Shown piece after piece: positions 34,225 through 44,180 of a stretch of DNA of 64,000 bases. Under the pieces are notes generated by a model, which worked only from the letters and a program-made list of their open reading frames with translations, did not search any database and was not told the DNA's origin. Within the stretch, counting starts at the first letter, position 1. Each line of letters begins with the position of its first letter. Origin of the DNA: Bacillota bacterium (GTDB lineage Bacteria > Bacillota > Clostridia > Lachnospirales > Bianqueaceae). Made by a program: the position numbers and the translations under genes. The stretch spans positions 558,001 through 622,000 of the forward strand of contig JAFRUE010000007.1 of assembly GCA_017441925.1 (NCBI GenBank), written 5' to 3'.

Positions 34225-37200
34225 TCAGATCTTCGCAACGCCGAAAAGCACGTCCTCGCCGTTAACATTCCATTCTTTCGCGTATGCTCCGTCTTCCGGT
34301 GCTCCGGCCTGAACGGATTCCGCCAGAACATCATGCGCGACTTCCGCGCAGTTCTCCGCGATGTACGCGGCAGCTTTCTCACTGCCCTGATAGGTCACGC
34401 GGATATGATCGGTAACTTCAAAACCGGCTTCCTTACGCATAGTCTGCAGTTTGCTGATGACTTCGCGGACGAAGCCTTCCTCCAGCAGCTCCGGAGTCAG
34501 GTTCGTATCGAGAACGACAGTCAGATCTCCGTCGTTTACCGCCACAAATCCTGGCAGATTCGCGGATTCGATCAACAGATCATCTTCAGTCAGTTCAACA
34601 GCCGCGCCGTCAAAATCAAACGTCAGCTTGCCGTTTGCCTGCAGCTCGTCCATCGCAGCATTGCCGTCCAGATTCTGCAGGGCAGGACGGATCTTGCCAA
34701 GCAGCTTGCCATACTTGGGACCGACAGTCCGCAGCTGCGGTTTGAACGTATATGTTGTAAAGTCGCGGACGCTCTGTGTGAAGACGATCTCCTTCACATT
34801 CAGTTCTTCCTTGATGATATCCTGATATTCAGCCGGAAGAGCCGCGGCTTCCGTCTTGACGAACATCCTCGCGATCGGCTGACGATTCTTGATCGCAGCC
34901 TCGTTGCGGCAGGCACGTCCGTCTGCGACGATCCGCAGGACTTCTTCCATGGAAGCTTCCAGATCCGTGTCGATCAGGGACGCGTCACTCACCGGATAAT
35001 CGCACAGATGCACGCTCTCCGGTGCGGACGGATCCAGTCCTGCGACCAGATTCTGATAGATCTCCTCCGCCATGAACGGGATCATCGGAGCCGCGCACTT
35101 GGCGACCGTAACAAGTGCTTCATAAAGAGTCATGTAAGCGTTGATCTTGTCCTGCGTCATGTTTTTGCCCCAGTATCTCTCACGGGAGCGGCGGACATAC
35201 CAGTTGGACAGTTCGTCGACAAAATCCTCCAGGGCTTTGGCAGCCTCAGGGATCTGATAATGATCCAGACGAGTATCGACCTGCTGAATCAGTGTATTCA
35301 GACGGGACAGCAGCCATTTGTCCATGATGGACAGCTGTGACCTGTCAAGAGTGTATCTGGTCGGATCGAACTGATCGATCTCCGCGTACAGCGTATAGAA
35401 CGCATATGTATTCCACAGCGTGCCGAGGAACTTACGCTGGCACTCTTTGACAGCTTCATCGTGGAAACGGCTCGGCAGCCACGGTGCGCTGCTGGTGTAG
35501 AAATACCAGCGGATCGCGTCTGCGCCGAATGTTCCGAGAGCATCCAGCGGATCCACCGCGTTGCCCTTGGATTTGCTCATCTTGTTGCCGTCCTTGTCAA
35601 GGACAAGGCCGAGAACGATAACGTTCTTGAACGCAGGCCGGTTGAACAGCAGCGTCGCTTCCGCATGCAGAGAGTAGAACCATCCGCGTGTCTGGTCGAC
35701 CGCTTCGGAGATGAACTGCGCCGGGAACTGCTGCTCAAAGAGCTCTTTATTCTCGAAGGGATAATGCAGCTCAGCATAGGGCATCGCGCCGGAATCGAAC
35801 CAGCAGTCGATAACTTCCGGAACTCTCTTCATCGTCTTGCCGCAGTCCGGGCAGGGAATCTCCACCCTGTCCACATAAGGACGATGCAGCTCGATCTTCT
35901 CGTTCTCCGGATCACCGGAAAGCTCCGCCATCTCTTTACGGCTGCCTACGGCGATCTGCTTGCCGCAGTCCGGGCATTCCCAGATATTGAGCGGAGTACC
36001 CCAGTAACGGTTACGGGAAATGCCCCAGTCCTGGATATTCTCCAGCCAGTTGGCGAAACGTCCCTCGCCGATCGCCGGCGGGATCCAGTTGATCTCTTTA
36101 TTGTTGCGCACCAGGTCATCCTTGACAGCCGTCATCTTGATGAACCAGGATTCTCTTGCATAATACAGCAGCGGCGTACCGCATCTCCAGCAGTGCGGAT
36201 ACTCATGCTCGAACGTCGGCGCGTCAAAAAGCAGTCCGCGCCGATCAAGATCCTTCAGGACCTCCGGATCCGCGCTGATCGCGCCTTTCTCGAGCTCTTT
36301 CTCCGACGGTTTGCAGCGCATACCGGCAAAAGGCGTCTCCGGCTTGAGGCATCCGTTCTCATCGACGAGCTGTACAAAAGGCAGATCATACTTACGTCCG
36401 ACACGGGCGTCGTCTTCACCGAATGCCGGTGCTTCGTGGACGATACCGGTACCGTCGGTCATGGTAACATAATCGTCGCACTCGACAAAATACGCCTTTT
36501 TGTGCTGTCTCTCGACGATCGGTACGGAGCACTCATAGATCGGCTCATACTCTCTGTATTCGAGATCCTTGCCGGGCATGGTCTCAAGAACCTCATAAGC
36601 CGGTTCCCCGTCCTTGGCCAGCCCGCCGAGGACCTTGTCAAGCAGCGCCTGAGCCATATAATACGTATAGCCGTCAGCAGCCTTGACTTTCGCGTATGTC
36701 TCGTCCGGATTCACGCAGAGCGCGATGTTGGAAACAAGTGTCCACGGCGTGGTCGTCCATGCCAGGAAATACGCGTCCTCGCCCTTTGCCTTGAAGCGGA
36801 CGATCGCGGACTTTTCCTTCAGGGTCTTATAGCCCTGAGCGACCTCATGAGTGGACAGCGGAGTTCCGCAGTCCGGGCAGTACGGCACGACCTTAAAGCC
36901 CTTATACAGCAGACCTTTATCCCAGATCGTCTTAAGAGCCCACCATTCGGACTCGATATAATCGTCATAATAGGTTACATAGGGATTGTCCATATCGGCC
37001 CAGAAACCGACTTTGCCGGAGAAATCCTCCCACATCCCCTTGTAGCGCCATACGGACTCTTTGCACTTGTCGATAAAGGGCTCGATACCGTATTCCTCGA
37101 TCTGCTCCTTGCTGTCGATGCCGATCTCTTTCTCGACCTCGATCTCGACCGGAAGTCCGTGCGTATCCCAGCCGGCCTTACGGGGGACCTGGTATCCCTT

Positions 37201-37422
37201 CATCGTCTTGTAACGCGGGATCAGATCCTTGATGACACGGGTCAGTACATGGCCGATATGCGGCTTGCCGTTAGCGGTCGGAGGGCCATCGTAGAACATG
37301 TAGGTCGGATAACCGTCCCTCTGCTCTACGCTCTTCTCAAAGATCTTATGATCTTTCCAGAACTGTACAACCTCATGCTCACGGTCGACAAAACGCAGAT
37401 CCGTCGCAACTTTCTTATACAT
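34225..37422 (-). CDS. ileS: Isoleucyl-tRNA synthetase, type 2
   Basis: The 1065-residue protein is a class I synthetase with HIGH at residues 55-58 and KMSKSKGN near residue 613. YDGPPTANGKPHIGH, the editing-domain sequences and the NWYVRRSRERYWG anticodon-domain start fit the eukaryote-like IleS2 group, whose members are often less sensitive to mupirocin. It charges tRNA-Ile with isoleucine. A good site (GAGAGGA) precedes the ATG. It follows yebC by only 14 bases, which leaves no space for a T-box leader. Mupirocin behaviour is an inference from type. Confidence 0.97.
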   Translation of the reverse strand: MYKKVATDLRFVDREHEVVQFWKDHKIFEKSVEQRDGYPTYMFYDGPPTANGKPHIGHVLTRVIKDLIPRYKTMKGYQVPRKAGWDTHGLPVEIEVEKEIGIDSKEQIEEYGIEPFIDKCKESVWRYKGMWEDFSGKVGFWADMDNPYVTYYDDYIESEWWALKTIWDKGLLYKGFKVVPYCPDCGTPLSTHEVAQGYKTLKEKSAIVRFKAKGEDAYFLAWTTTPWTLVSNIALCVNPDETYAKVKAADGYTYYMAQALLDKVLGGLAKDGEPAYEVLETMPGKDLEYREYEPIYECSVPIVERQHKKAYFVECDDYVTMTDGTGIVHEAPAFGEDDARVGRKYDLPFVQLVDENGCLKPETPFAGMRCKPSEKELEKGAISADPEVLKDLDRRGLLFDAPTFEHEYPHCWRCGTPLLYYARESWFIKMTAVKDDLVRNNKEINWIPPAIGEGRFANWLENIQDWGISRNRYWGTPLNIWECPDCGKQIAVGSRKEMAELSGDPENEKIELHRPYVDRVEIPCPDCGKTMKRVPEVIDCWFDSGAMPYAELHYPFENKELFEQQFPAQFISEAVDQTRGWFYSLHAEATLLFNRPAFKNVIVLGLVLDKDGNKMSKSKGNAVDPLDALGTFGADAIRWYFYTSSAPWLPSRFHDEAVKECQRKFLGTLWNTYAFYTLYAEIDQFDPTRYTLDRSQLSIMDKWLLSRLNTLIQQVDTRLDHYQIPEAAKALEDFVDELSNWYVRRSRERYWGKNMTQDKINAYMTLYEALVTVAKCAAPMIPFMAEEIYQNLVAGLDPSAPESVHLCDYPVSDASLIDTDLEASMEEVLRIVADGRACRNEAAIKNRQPIARMFVKTEAAALPAEYQDIIKEELNVKEIVFTQSVRDFTTYTFKPQLRTVGPKYGKLLGKIRPALQNLDGNAAMDELQANGKLTFDFDGAAVELTEDDLLIESANLPGFVAVNDGDLTVVLDTNLTPELLEEGFVREVISKLQTMRKEAGFEVTDHIRVTYQGSEKAAAYIAENCAEVAHDVLAESVQAGAPEDGAYAKEWNVNGEDVLFGVAKI

Positions 37423-37436
37423 TACAGTATCCTCTC

Positions 37437-38186
37437 TTATTCTTCTGCGGATTCTTCCTCATCGATATCCCAGTTATGCCATACGTTCTGGACATCGTCG
37501 TTCTCTTCCAGCATCTCCAGCAGGGATTCCATCTGCTCGATCATATCCGGATCGCTGATCTTGGCACGGTTCTGCGGGATCATGCGGATCTCGGCCTCGG
37601 CCATCTCAACGCCAGCGCCTTCCAGATTCTCACGCACCCCGGAGAAATCCTCCGGAGACGTGTAGACGATGACCGCGTCATCTTCACTGATCATGTCCTC
37701 GGCACCGGCCTCCAGGACCGTCTCCATCATGCTGTCTTCATCCATGCCGTCCTTGAGCTCGATGATGATCTCGCCCTTCTTGTCGAACATGAAGCTGACG
37801 CAGCCGTTCGTTCCCAGGTTGCCGCCGCCCTTGCTGAACGCATGACGCACGTCCGCAGCCGTACGGTTGCGGTTATCGGTCAGGCAGTCCACCATAATAG
37901 CAGTTCCGCCGGGGCCGTATCCCTCATAGGTGATGGACTCGTAATTGATCGAATCACCCTCGCCCGCCGCCTTCTTGATACTGCGTGCAATCGTGTCGTT
38001 CGGCATGTTGGCAGCTTTGCACTTGGCAATAACGTCGCGCAGACGGCTGTTGCCCTCAGGCGTCGCTCCGCCCTCCTTGACCGCTACCGCGATCTCACGG
38101 CCGAGCTTGGTAAAGATCCGGCCTCTTGCGGCATCGGATTTTTCCTTCTTATGCTTAATGTTTGAAAACTTGTTATGTCCTGACAT
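37437..38186 (-). CDS. yebC: YebC/PmpR family protein
   Basis: The 249-residue protein starts [18 protein letters not shown], the signature of this family, and has [19 protein letters not shown] and a C-terminal acidic tail. Family members were called transcription regulators, and YebC2-type members have been linked to translation of polyproline stretches. The ATG at 38186 follows GAGAGGAAG; the longer frame lacks a site. It is the first gene of the yebC-ileS-lipoprotein operon, downstream of a near-consensus promoter. Confidence 0.95.
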   Translation of the reverse strand: MSGHNKFSNIKHKKEKSDAARGRIFTKLGREIAVAVKEGGATPEGNSRLRDVIAKCKAANMPNDTIARSIKKAAGEGDSINYESITYEGYGPGGTAIMVDCLTDNRNRTAADVRHAFSKGGGNLGTNGCVSFMFDKKGEIIIELKDGMDEDSMMETVLEAGAEDMISEDDAVIVYTSPEDFSGVRENLEGAGVEMAEAEIRMIPQNRAKISDPDMIEQMESLLEMLEENDDVQNVWHNWDIDEEESAEE

Positions 38187-38227
38187 AGTATTCTTCCTCT
38201 CTTCCAAATCAATGCATATACGTTAAA

Positions 38228-38257
38228 ATTATACACACATGCCGGCAGTTCTGTCAA
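38228..38257 (-). promoter_or_regulatory. Promoter of the yebC-ileS operon
   Basis: TTGACA (38252-38257), 18-bp spacer, TATAAT (38228-38233) on the minus strand. Confidence 0.75.
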
Positions 38258-38282
38258 GCATTATCCCGATAAGAAAACCTCT

Positions 38283-38933
38283 TCACGGGAAGAAATGCCA
38301 CTTGCCGTCAAGATACGCCGCGTTCACGGCTTCCGTCTCTTCCGGGATCACAGTCCCGTCCGACACTTCCGTGATATGGCGTATAAAACTGTCCCGCTCC
38401 TCTGCCCTGATCAGGACCTCCATGCGGATCTTGTCGGTGTATTCCGTCCCGATAACGGAATAATCCTTCTGCGCAAGTTCGTACTGGATCTTGCCGAGCC
38501 TTGTATAATCCAGAGACAGACTCATTTTCAGATATGCTCCGACAGATAGGATCCCTGCAGCCTCGCAGCCTTTACGCGCGGCAAGAGTATAAGCCCGCAC
38601 AAGTCCACCGGTTCCGAGCAGCGTTCCGCCGAAATAGCGGATCACCATGACGAGGATCTTGGTCAGTCCTTCTTTCTTCAGATACGAAAGGATCGGGACT
38701 CCGGCCGTGTGGGAAGGCTCTCCGTCGTCCGTCGAACGCTCTGTATGTGCAGGCTGTCCGATCCTGTACGCGTAGACAACGTGACTTGAATCCCAGTATT
38801 GTTTGCGGCATGCCGCGATCCGTTCTTCAGCCTGCTCTTCCGACTCGACCGGCAGAGCGATGCCGATAAAACGGCTCATTTTTTCGATGATCTCATCCTG
38901 TCCTTCCGACAGGACCGTCCGGTAAGAAGCCAC
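38283..38933 (-). CDS. yigZ: YigZ/IMPACT (UPF0029) family protein
   Basis: The 216-residue protein has the UPF0029 core: SSHVVYAYRIG, STDDGEPSHTAGVPIL, MVIRYFGGTLLGTGGLVRAYT. These identify the YigZ family, related to eukaryotic IMPACT (a regulator of Gcn2). Bacterial role is unclear. The GTG at 38933 is preferred because GGGAGG lies seven bases upstream; a GTG at 38939 is too close. It has its own promoter and no clear terminator. Confidence 0.93.
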   Translation of the reverse strand: MASYRTVLSEGQDEIIEKMSRFIGIALPVESEEQAEERIAACRKQYWDSSHVVYAYRIGQPAHTERSTDDGEPSHTAGVPILSYLKKEGLTKILVMVIRYFGGTLLGTGGLVRAYTLAARKGCEAAGILSVGAYLKMSLSLDYTRLGKIQYELAQKDYSVIGTEYTDKIRMEVLIRAEERDSFIRHITEVSDGTVIPEETEAVNAAYLDGKWHFFP

Positions 38934-38965
38934 CCTCACGCCTCCCTTTCCTGTGGTTTTTATAC

Positions 38966-38994
38966 ATTATATAAGATACAGAAAATGAATTCAA
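38966..38994 (-). promoter_or_regulatory. yigZ promoter
   Basis: TTGAAT (38989-38994), 17 bases, TATAAT (38966-38971) on the minus strand. Confidence 0.65.
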
Positions 38995-39087
38995 GAAAAA
39001 ACTCTTTCTTTTATATGCGGTTTCTGCTATAATAGAGAGAACATTGGATCCCCAATGTTAGAAATCATCTGTAAAAGGAGGGCCAAT

Positions 39088-41772
39088 ATGGATTACAGCA
39101 AACAGTCGAACGCACGCAAACGGCTGGAAAAAACTGTAGATCAGGAAAGGCTTGCCACAAAATTATGGCTGAATATCCTGCGCATTATTGCGGTCGTGAT
39201 CCTGGCGGCGATCTTTGTCGTTGCCGGCGCGCTGCTCGGTGCCTTCAAGGGTATCATAGACGGAGCTCCGATACGGGACAGCTACGATATCACAGACTTC
39301 ACTTCCTACATATATAATGCGGACGGCTCGCCCGCTACGGCGATCATGACGTCCGTCATGCGTTCCGAGGTCAGCATGGACGAGATTCCTCTGACGATGC
39401 AGCACGCCGTCGTCGCGATCGAGGATGAACGATTCTACGAGCACAACGGCATCGATATCGAAGGTATTCTCCGCTCCGGCGTTACAATCCTTCAGGGCGG
39501 CGATATCCAAGGCGGTTCCACGATCACACAGCAGGTCATCAAGAATATCGCGCTGACTTCCGATACTTCTTACATCCGTAAGGCGCAGGAATGGTACATG
39601 GCTCTGCAGTACGAGTATCAGCTGACCGAAGAGATGGGGGCTGCCGCTGCCAAGGACCACATTCTTGAGACCTATCTGAACTATGTCAATTTCGGCAACG
39701 GACAGTACGGTGTGCAGTCTGCTTCCCATTTCTACTTCAACAAAGACAGTAAAGATCTGACTCTGTCTGAATCGGCTGTCCTTGCGGCTGTCGTTAATGC
39801 GCCTTCTTTCTACGATCCTCTTTCCGAACAGTGGGCCTGCCGCAACCGTCAGATCCTGGTTCTGGACAAGATGCTGGAGCTTGGCTACATCACGCAGAAA
39901 GAATACGATACCGCCAAGCGCGACAATGTTTTCGGCCGCATTACCGAGAACAACAAGGAACCTGAAGAAAGCGAAGAAGGCGCGGCTCCCGATGTAACTT
40001 ATACATTCTATGAAGAAGCCGCGATCTCCGAGGTCGTTGAGGATCTGCAGGAGCAGCTTGGCTACTCTGAATCTGCCGCTATCCATGAAGTGTATCACGG
40101 CGGTCTGACGATCAATCTGGTACAGGATCCCGCCATTCAGCAGTCTATTGACGACGCGGTCGCCTACCTGCCGTATACGGATTACCCGACATACTATCAG
40201 CTGAATTACGCGCTCAGTATTTATTCCGAAGATTTTCAGTCCTACGAGAATTTCGGTATGTACAACCTGCTGTACTGGTATATGGATGATCTGAACGCTG
40301 CGCTTGACGCATACCGTGAAGAACATCTTGCCAGATACGGACTGACCCCGGAAGATACCGAACGATATGCCGAGAGCATTACGATCTCTTCCGAGCCGCA
40401 GTGCAGTATCGTCCTGATGGATTATCATAACGGTTACGTTATGGGCATGAGCGCGGGACGCGACCCCAAGATCGTCGACATGGGTCTGAACCGTGCGACT
40501 GATTCGCTTCGTCAGCCCGGTTCCTGCTTCAAGGTCATCTCAACATTCGCTCCCGCTATCGACGGCGGCGGACGTACAGCCGGTACAGTTTACGATGACG
40601 TTCCGATCGATCCGGACTGGACCGACGGATGGTCTCCCAAGAACTGGTGGAAGACGACAAAGTATTTCGGCTTTTCTACGATCCGTATGGGTGTTGCACA
40701 ATCCATGAACCTGATCGCGGCGCGCTGCATCATCGATATTTCTCCGGAACTCGGATATGAATACGCGACAGAGCATTTCGGCATTACGTCTCTTGTCGGC
40801 AAGTCTTCTGATTCGCTTGGCGATGTGACCGCGACGATCTGCCTCGGCGGACTGATCAACGGCGTCTCCAATCTGGAGCTTACCAATGCGTACGCGACCA
40901 TCGCGAATTCCGGCAATTATGTCAAGGCCACCTTCTACTCCACGGTCTATGATCATGACGGCAATCTGCTGCTTGACAAGCGGGACGGCGGAGCCAATCA
41001 GGTCCGTAAAGATCATTCCCTTACCGAGCAGAACGCCTGGATCATCGAGAATGTCTGCGAGAGTACGACCCATTACAAGTGGGGATATGAGACTGGTACC
41101 GAAGACGTTCTGGAACGCGGTTTCCCCGTTGCCTGTAAGACCGGTACTTCCGAAGAAGACAATGACTACTGGATGTGCGGATGGACTCCTTATTACATCT
41201 GCACGACCTGGTGCGGATATGATATGATCCGTTACTCAGGCGATTACGGTTCTCTCAGCTATGTCCCGAGGAAACCGGACCGCCGCCACGAACTGTGGAA
41301 GATGGTCATGAACGATGCTCACGAAGAGCTCGAGTATCAGGAATTTGAACCGATGCCGGAAGGCATCGTCGGCTGCTACATCTGTTCCAAATCCGGCAAG
41401 CTTTCCGGAGGCAACTGCAGCGGCACGACCTATTATGAGTACTTCGTCGAAGGGACCGAACCGACATCGTACTGTAATGTTCACACCGCCACAGAAGTCT
41501 GTTCCGAGACCGGCCTGAAGTGTAATCCGGACGGAACCTGCATTCCGACCTACCAGTACGGTGTATACCGCAGCTATAGTCTCTCCGAGCTTGCTGAGAA
41601 AATCAAGAATCTGACATACATCGGATTCGAGCCCGGTTACGTCGACGATTATGTCCCCGAGCCGTCTGAAGTCTGCCCGGGACATCCGGAACGTGCCCAG
41701 GAAAGCGGTTCTGAAGAAGAAGGCGCTGAAGAGGCTGAAGGAGACGACGGCGAGTGGGATGACGGCCAGTAA
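39088..41772 (+). CDS. Class A penicillin-binding protein (PBP1A family)
   Basis: The 894-residue protein has a short basic cytoplasmic tail, one membrane segment (about residues 27-55), a GT51 glycosyltransferase domain with EDERFYEHNGID near residue 110 and GGSTITQQ, and a transpeptidase domain with RQPGSCFK (catalytic Ser near residue 477) and KTGTS near residue 683. It polymerises and cross-links peptidoglycan. The C-terminal tail is cysteine-rich (CYICSKSGK, CNVHTATEVC) and then acidic. AAAGGAGGG precedes the ATG at 39088; the longer frame from 39055 lacks a site. A TATAAT (39028-39033) lies upstream with a weak -35. Confidence 0.96.
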   Translation: MDYSKQSNARKRLEKTVDQERLATKLWLNILRIIAVVILAAIFVVAGALLGAFKGIIDGAPIRDSYDITDFTSYIYNADGSPATAIMTSVMRSEVSMDEIPLTMQHAVVAIEDERFYEHNGIDIEGILRSGVTILQGGDIQGGSTITQQVIKNIALTSDTSYIRKAQEWYMALQYEYQLTEEMGAAAAKDHILETYLNYVNFGNGQYGVQSASHFYFNKDSKDLTLSESAVLAAVVNAPSFYDPLSEQWACRNRQILVLDKMLELGYITQKEYDTAKRDNVFGRITENNKEPEESEEGAAPDVTYTFYEEAAISEVVEDLQEQLGYSESAAIHEVYHGGLTINLVQDPAIQQSIDDAVAYLPYTDYPTYYQLNYALSIYSEDFQSYENFGMYNLLYWYMDDLNAALDAYREEHLARYGLTPEDTERYAESITISSEPQCSIVLMDYHNGYVMGMSAGRDPKIVDMGLNRATDSLRQPGSCFKVISTFAPAIDGGGRTAGTVYDDVPIDPDWTDGWSPKNWWKTTKYFGFSTIRMGVAQSMNLIAARCIIDISPELGYEYATEHFGITSLVGKSSDSLGDVTATICLGGLINGVSNLELTNAYATIANSGNYVKATFYSTVYDHDGNLLLDKRDGGANQVRKDHSLTEQNAWIIENVCESTTHYKWGYETGTEDVLERGFPVACKTGTSEEDNDYWMCGWTPYYICTTWCGYDMIRYSGDYGSLSYVPRKPDRRHELWKMVMNDAHEELEYQEFEPMPEGIVGCYICSKSGKLSGGNCSGTTYYEYFVEGTEPTSYCNVHTATEVCSETGLKCNPDGTCIPTYQYGVYRSYSLSELAEKIKNLTYIGFEPGYVDDYVPEPSEVCPGHPERAQESGSEEEGAEEAEGDDGEWDDGQ

Positions 41773-41812
41773 AGACCTCTGATACAGAATCATATTGTTT
41801 CACCGATCAATT

Positions 41813-41870
41813 AATCCCGGCTTGTATTCACGCTCATTATCGAGCATTTGGGTACAGACCGGGATTTTTG
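41813..41870 (+). terminator. Intrinsic terminator of the penicillin-binding protein gene
   Basis: An outer AATCCCGG/CCGGGATT stem encloses an inner GCTC/GAGC hairpin and is followed by TTTG. Confidence 0.75.
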
Positions 41871-41936
41871 TGTGTAACTGATGTGCTTATCGGTTTTCTC
41901 TCATTCAGGTCTTGATTGATCGAAATGAAGAAAATG

Positions 41937-41974
41937 AAAAAGCACTCTCCGCCAGTTTTACGGAAAGTGCTTTT
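41937..41974 (-). terminator. Intrinsic terminator of the HAD phosphatase operon
   Basis: On the minus strand a twelve-base near-perfect stem (AAGCACTTTCCG with CGGAGAGTGCTT) is followed by TTTC. Confidence 0.8.
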
Positions 41975-41983
41975 ATATTCCGG

Positions 41984-42610
41984 TCAGAGCTTCTGCAGCA
42001 GCACCGGCAAGTCCGCGAACTGCTTTACCGCAGGGACTTTGCGTTTTGGTCTGCCGAATCCGTATGCCGCGTGAATAAACGGAACACCGGCTTCATATGC
42101 CGCCGCTTCGTCCATATCCGTGTCCCCGACATAGACTCCGTTCGCGATGTGGTTTCGCTCCAGAATCAGGCGGATATTCTGCGACTTTGGCTTCTGCGTC
42201 CTGCCGAAATACTCATAATCGTCGAAATAGCTCCACAGTTTATGTGCCGTCAGGAATGCTTCTACATAGCCGTCATTGCAGTTGCTGACGATAAAAAGCC
42301 TGTATTTGCCGTGAAGGATCGCAAGTGTCTCCGTCACCTTCGGATACAGCCGGCCGCCCATACGCTCCAGCCATTCATTCTCACGGGTGACGCAGTCATC
42401 AAAAAGCTTCATCCCCGCAGCCGGCTCCAGCTCCGGGAACAGTTTCTTTACGATGTCGGCAGGCATTTTGCCCATGACCGCGTGCTGATCACTGACGGAT
42501 AGCTTCCGGTCGAATCCCTGCTCCTTCAGGACTTCGTTCCAGGATGCAGCGACTGTCTCCGCGGAATCCCATAACGTACCGTCCAGATCAAAACATACTG
42601 CCTGTATCAT
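41984..42610 (-). CDS. HAD-superfamily phosphatase (phosphoglycolate phosphatase-like)
   Basis: The 208-residue protein begins CFDLDGTLWDSAETV, with the nucleophile Asp in DLDGT at residues 8-12. It also has VSNCN (motif II), K in RTQKPKSQNI (motif III) and GVYVGDTDMDEAAA (motif IV). An alpha-helical cap follows the first motif, as in subfamily IA. It should hydrolyse a small phosphoester; phosphoglycolate or sugar phosphate are typical. It overlaps the peptidase gene by four bases and is the last gene in the operon. Confidence 0.88.
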   Translation of the reverse strand: MIQAVCFDLDGTLWDSAETVAASWNEVLKEQGFDRKLSVSDQHAVMGKMPADIVKKLFPELEPAAGMKLFDDCVTRENEWLERMGGRLYPKVTETLAILHGKYRLFIVSNCNDGYVEAFLTAHKLWSYFDDYEYFGRTQKPKSQNIRLILERNHIANGVYVGDTDMDEAAAYEAGVPFIHAAYGFGRPKRKVPAVKQFADLPVLLQKL

Positions 42611-43785
42611 TCTTCATCCTCCCAAATTCTCGTAAACGCGTCTTCGACGATCTTAAGCCCCAGGCGAAGTCCCGGAAGCAGACTGGCGGTTTCAACGTAT
42701 TCTTCTCTTGTATGCGCTCCTTTGCCGCGGTAGCAGCCAAAGCAGACTGCCGGGATGCCCATGGACAGCGGGATATTGCAATCCGTGGAACCCGACCCGC
42801 GGGACGGCTCCACCCCGCCGTTATACTGCTTCATGCGCGCGATGCAGCGATGGGCAAGCTGATCAAGAGCCAGTGGATTCACATTGCCCTGACCCGGTCT
42901 CTCTCCGATCCTCTCGCAGGTAATATCCTCTCCGTGAGGAGCCGCAGCGGTCAGCACTTTCTTCAGATTCTGCTCCATATAGGACAGATTATCCGCTCTC
43001 TCGGAACGGTATTCGTAGAGCATATACGCTTCCTGCGCGATCGTATTGATCGACGTGCCGCCGTTGATAATACCAACGTTATACGTCGTATATCCTTCCC
43101 GCGGCAGCTTCGTCTGATACAGCTCGCTGATGATCTCCGCAAGCTTGGCGATCGCGTTCGGCCGGCCGAAGTTCCCATAGGAATGGCCGCCTTCTGTGCG
43201 CACTGTGATCTTATAACGATGTGATCCGACCGCCGTATCCACCATCGCTGCCAGACCTCCGTCAAGCGCGATCCAGGACTCTACACGGCTGCCGTATTCT
43301 TTCATGATCTCACGGGTGCCCTTCAGATTACCAAGGCCTTCTTCACCGGTCCCGAAGACAAGCAGAACTGTCCCTTTACGCGGCACCCACTGCTCCCTCC
43401 GCGCGACCATGGCCGCGAGCATCAGAACACAGAGATTCGCCGTATCGTCTCCGACGCCGGGGGCGTAGATCTTCTCCTCGTCTTCCCTGAGCGGCAGTTC
43501 ATCGGTATCCGGGAAAACCACGTCCATATGCGCATTGATGACCTGAACAGGATCCCCACTGCCGAAAGCCGCCCGGACATTGCCTGCCGTATCGATCGCA
43601 CAGGACACATTATGATCCGTAAGCCACTTTGCGACCGCTTCAGCCCGTTTTTCTTCATGAAGGGACGGTGCCGGGATCCGGCACATCCTCCGCAGAAGGC
43701 TAAGTTCATCCTGCTCCAGAATCGAAGCCCACATATCCGTAGTCATTTCCGCAAGATCCTTTCCGGACAATATGATATGTCCCAT
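42607..43785 (-). CDS. M20 family metallopeptidase
   Basis: The 392-residue protein has INAHMDVVFPD (first zinc ligand), GVGDDTANLCVLM (bridging Asp), GTGEEGLGN (catalytic Glu pair) and a C-terminal SRGSGSTDCN segment. These match M20/M25/M40 peptidases, which remove N-terminal residues from di- and tripeptides or deacylate amino acids. No signal peptide is present. The ATG at 43785 lacks a ribosome site; the ATG at 43746 preceded by AAAGGA is an alternative. It lies 80 bases downstream of the 90-residue gene and overlaps the HAD gene. Confidence 0.9.
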   Translation of the reverse strand: MGHIILSGKDLAEMTTDMWASILEQDELSLLRRMCRIPAPSLHEEKRAEAVAKWLTDHNVSCAIDTAGNVRAAFGSGDPVQVINAHMDVVFPDTDELPLREDEEKIYAPGVGDDTANLCVLMLAAMVARREQWVPRKGTVLLVFGTGEEGLGNLKGTREIMKEYGSRVESWIALDGGLAAMVDTAVGSHRYKITVRTEGGHSYGNFGRPNAIAKLAEIISELYQTKLPREGYTTYNVGIINGGTSINTIAQEAYMLYEYRSERADNLSYMEQNLKKVLTAAAPHGEDITCERIGERPGQGNVNPLALDQLAHRCIARMKQYNGGVEPSRGSGSTDCNIPLSMGIPAVCFGCYRGKGAHTREEYVETASLLPGLRLGLKIVEDAFTRIWEDEE

Positions 43786-43865
43786 AAAGCAAAACCGGCG
43801 GTCCGATCAGCTTTGTTCCTGAATCTCCCGCCGCAGTCATTCTCCTGCACAGCCGCCTGCGCGGC

Positions 43866-44138
43866 TCATTTCTCCATCTCAATGATCTCGATCTCGAGAT
43901 ACTGGAACGGAATATGCTCCACAAAATGATCCTGTCTGAACTCGGTCTTGCCGAAACTGTTCAGATCCTGAATATTCTTCTCCATCCAGATCGGCCGCGG
44001 CAGATCGAAACTCTGACAGATCTGGTCCAGACAATCCTCGACTCTCGCGAGATTGCTTATCCCGGTATTATCATTGGCTGCCACCATATCTCTGATCATA
44101 TGGCTGCCCTTCATCATTTTACCCCAGATACGAAGCAT
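43866..44138 (-). CDS. Small conserved-looking protein of unknown function
   Basis: The 90-residue protein starts LRIWGKMMKGSHMIRDMV and ends in an acidic segment with repeated I/E residues (YLEIEIIEMEK). It has no signal or membrane segment. It stands directly behind a strong divergent promoter, and a GGAGGA lies 13 bases from the first ATG, a long spacing that might point to a later ATG (codon 14, with AAGGG upstream). Its pattern suggests it is a real gene and first in the operon with the M20 peptidase and HAD phosphatase. Function unknown. Confidence 0.7.
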   Translation of the reverse strand: MLRIWGKMMKGSHMIRDMVAANDNTGISNLARVEDCLDQICQSFDLPRPIWMEKNIQDLNSFGKTEFRQDHFVEHIPFQYLEIEIIEMEK

Positions 44139-44180
44139 CGGCGGATTTATTCCTCCGTTTCAGGTGTTTTTGTCTGTATC

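Noticed and set aside
37423..37436. T-box leader upstream of ileS
   Set aside because: Only 14 bases separate ileS from yebC, and no T-box sequence was seen upstream of yebC.
35461..37665. Plus-strand open frame of 734 codons opposite ileS
   Set aside because: It is antisense to a complete ileS with conserved motifs, has no ribosome site, and its translation is rich in Arg/Leu/Asp as is typical of antisense frames in GC-rich genes.
39163..40428. Minus-strand frame of 421 codons
   Set aside because: It is antisense to the penicillin-binding protein and lacks a ribosome site and domain features.
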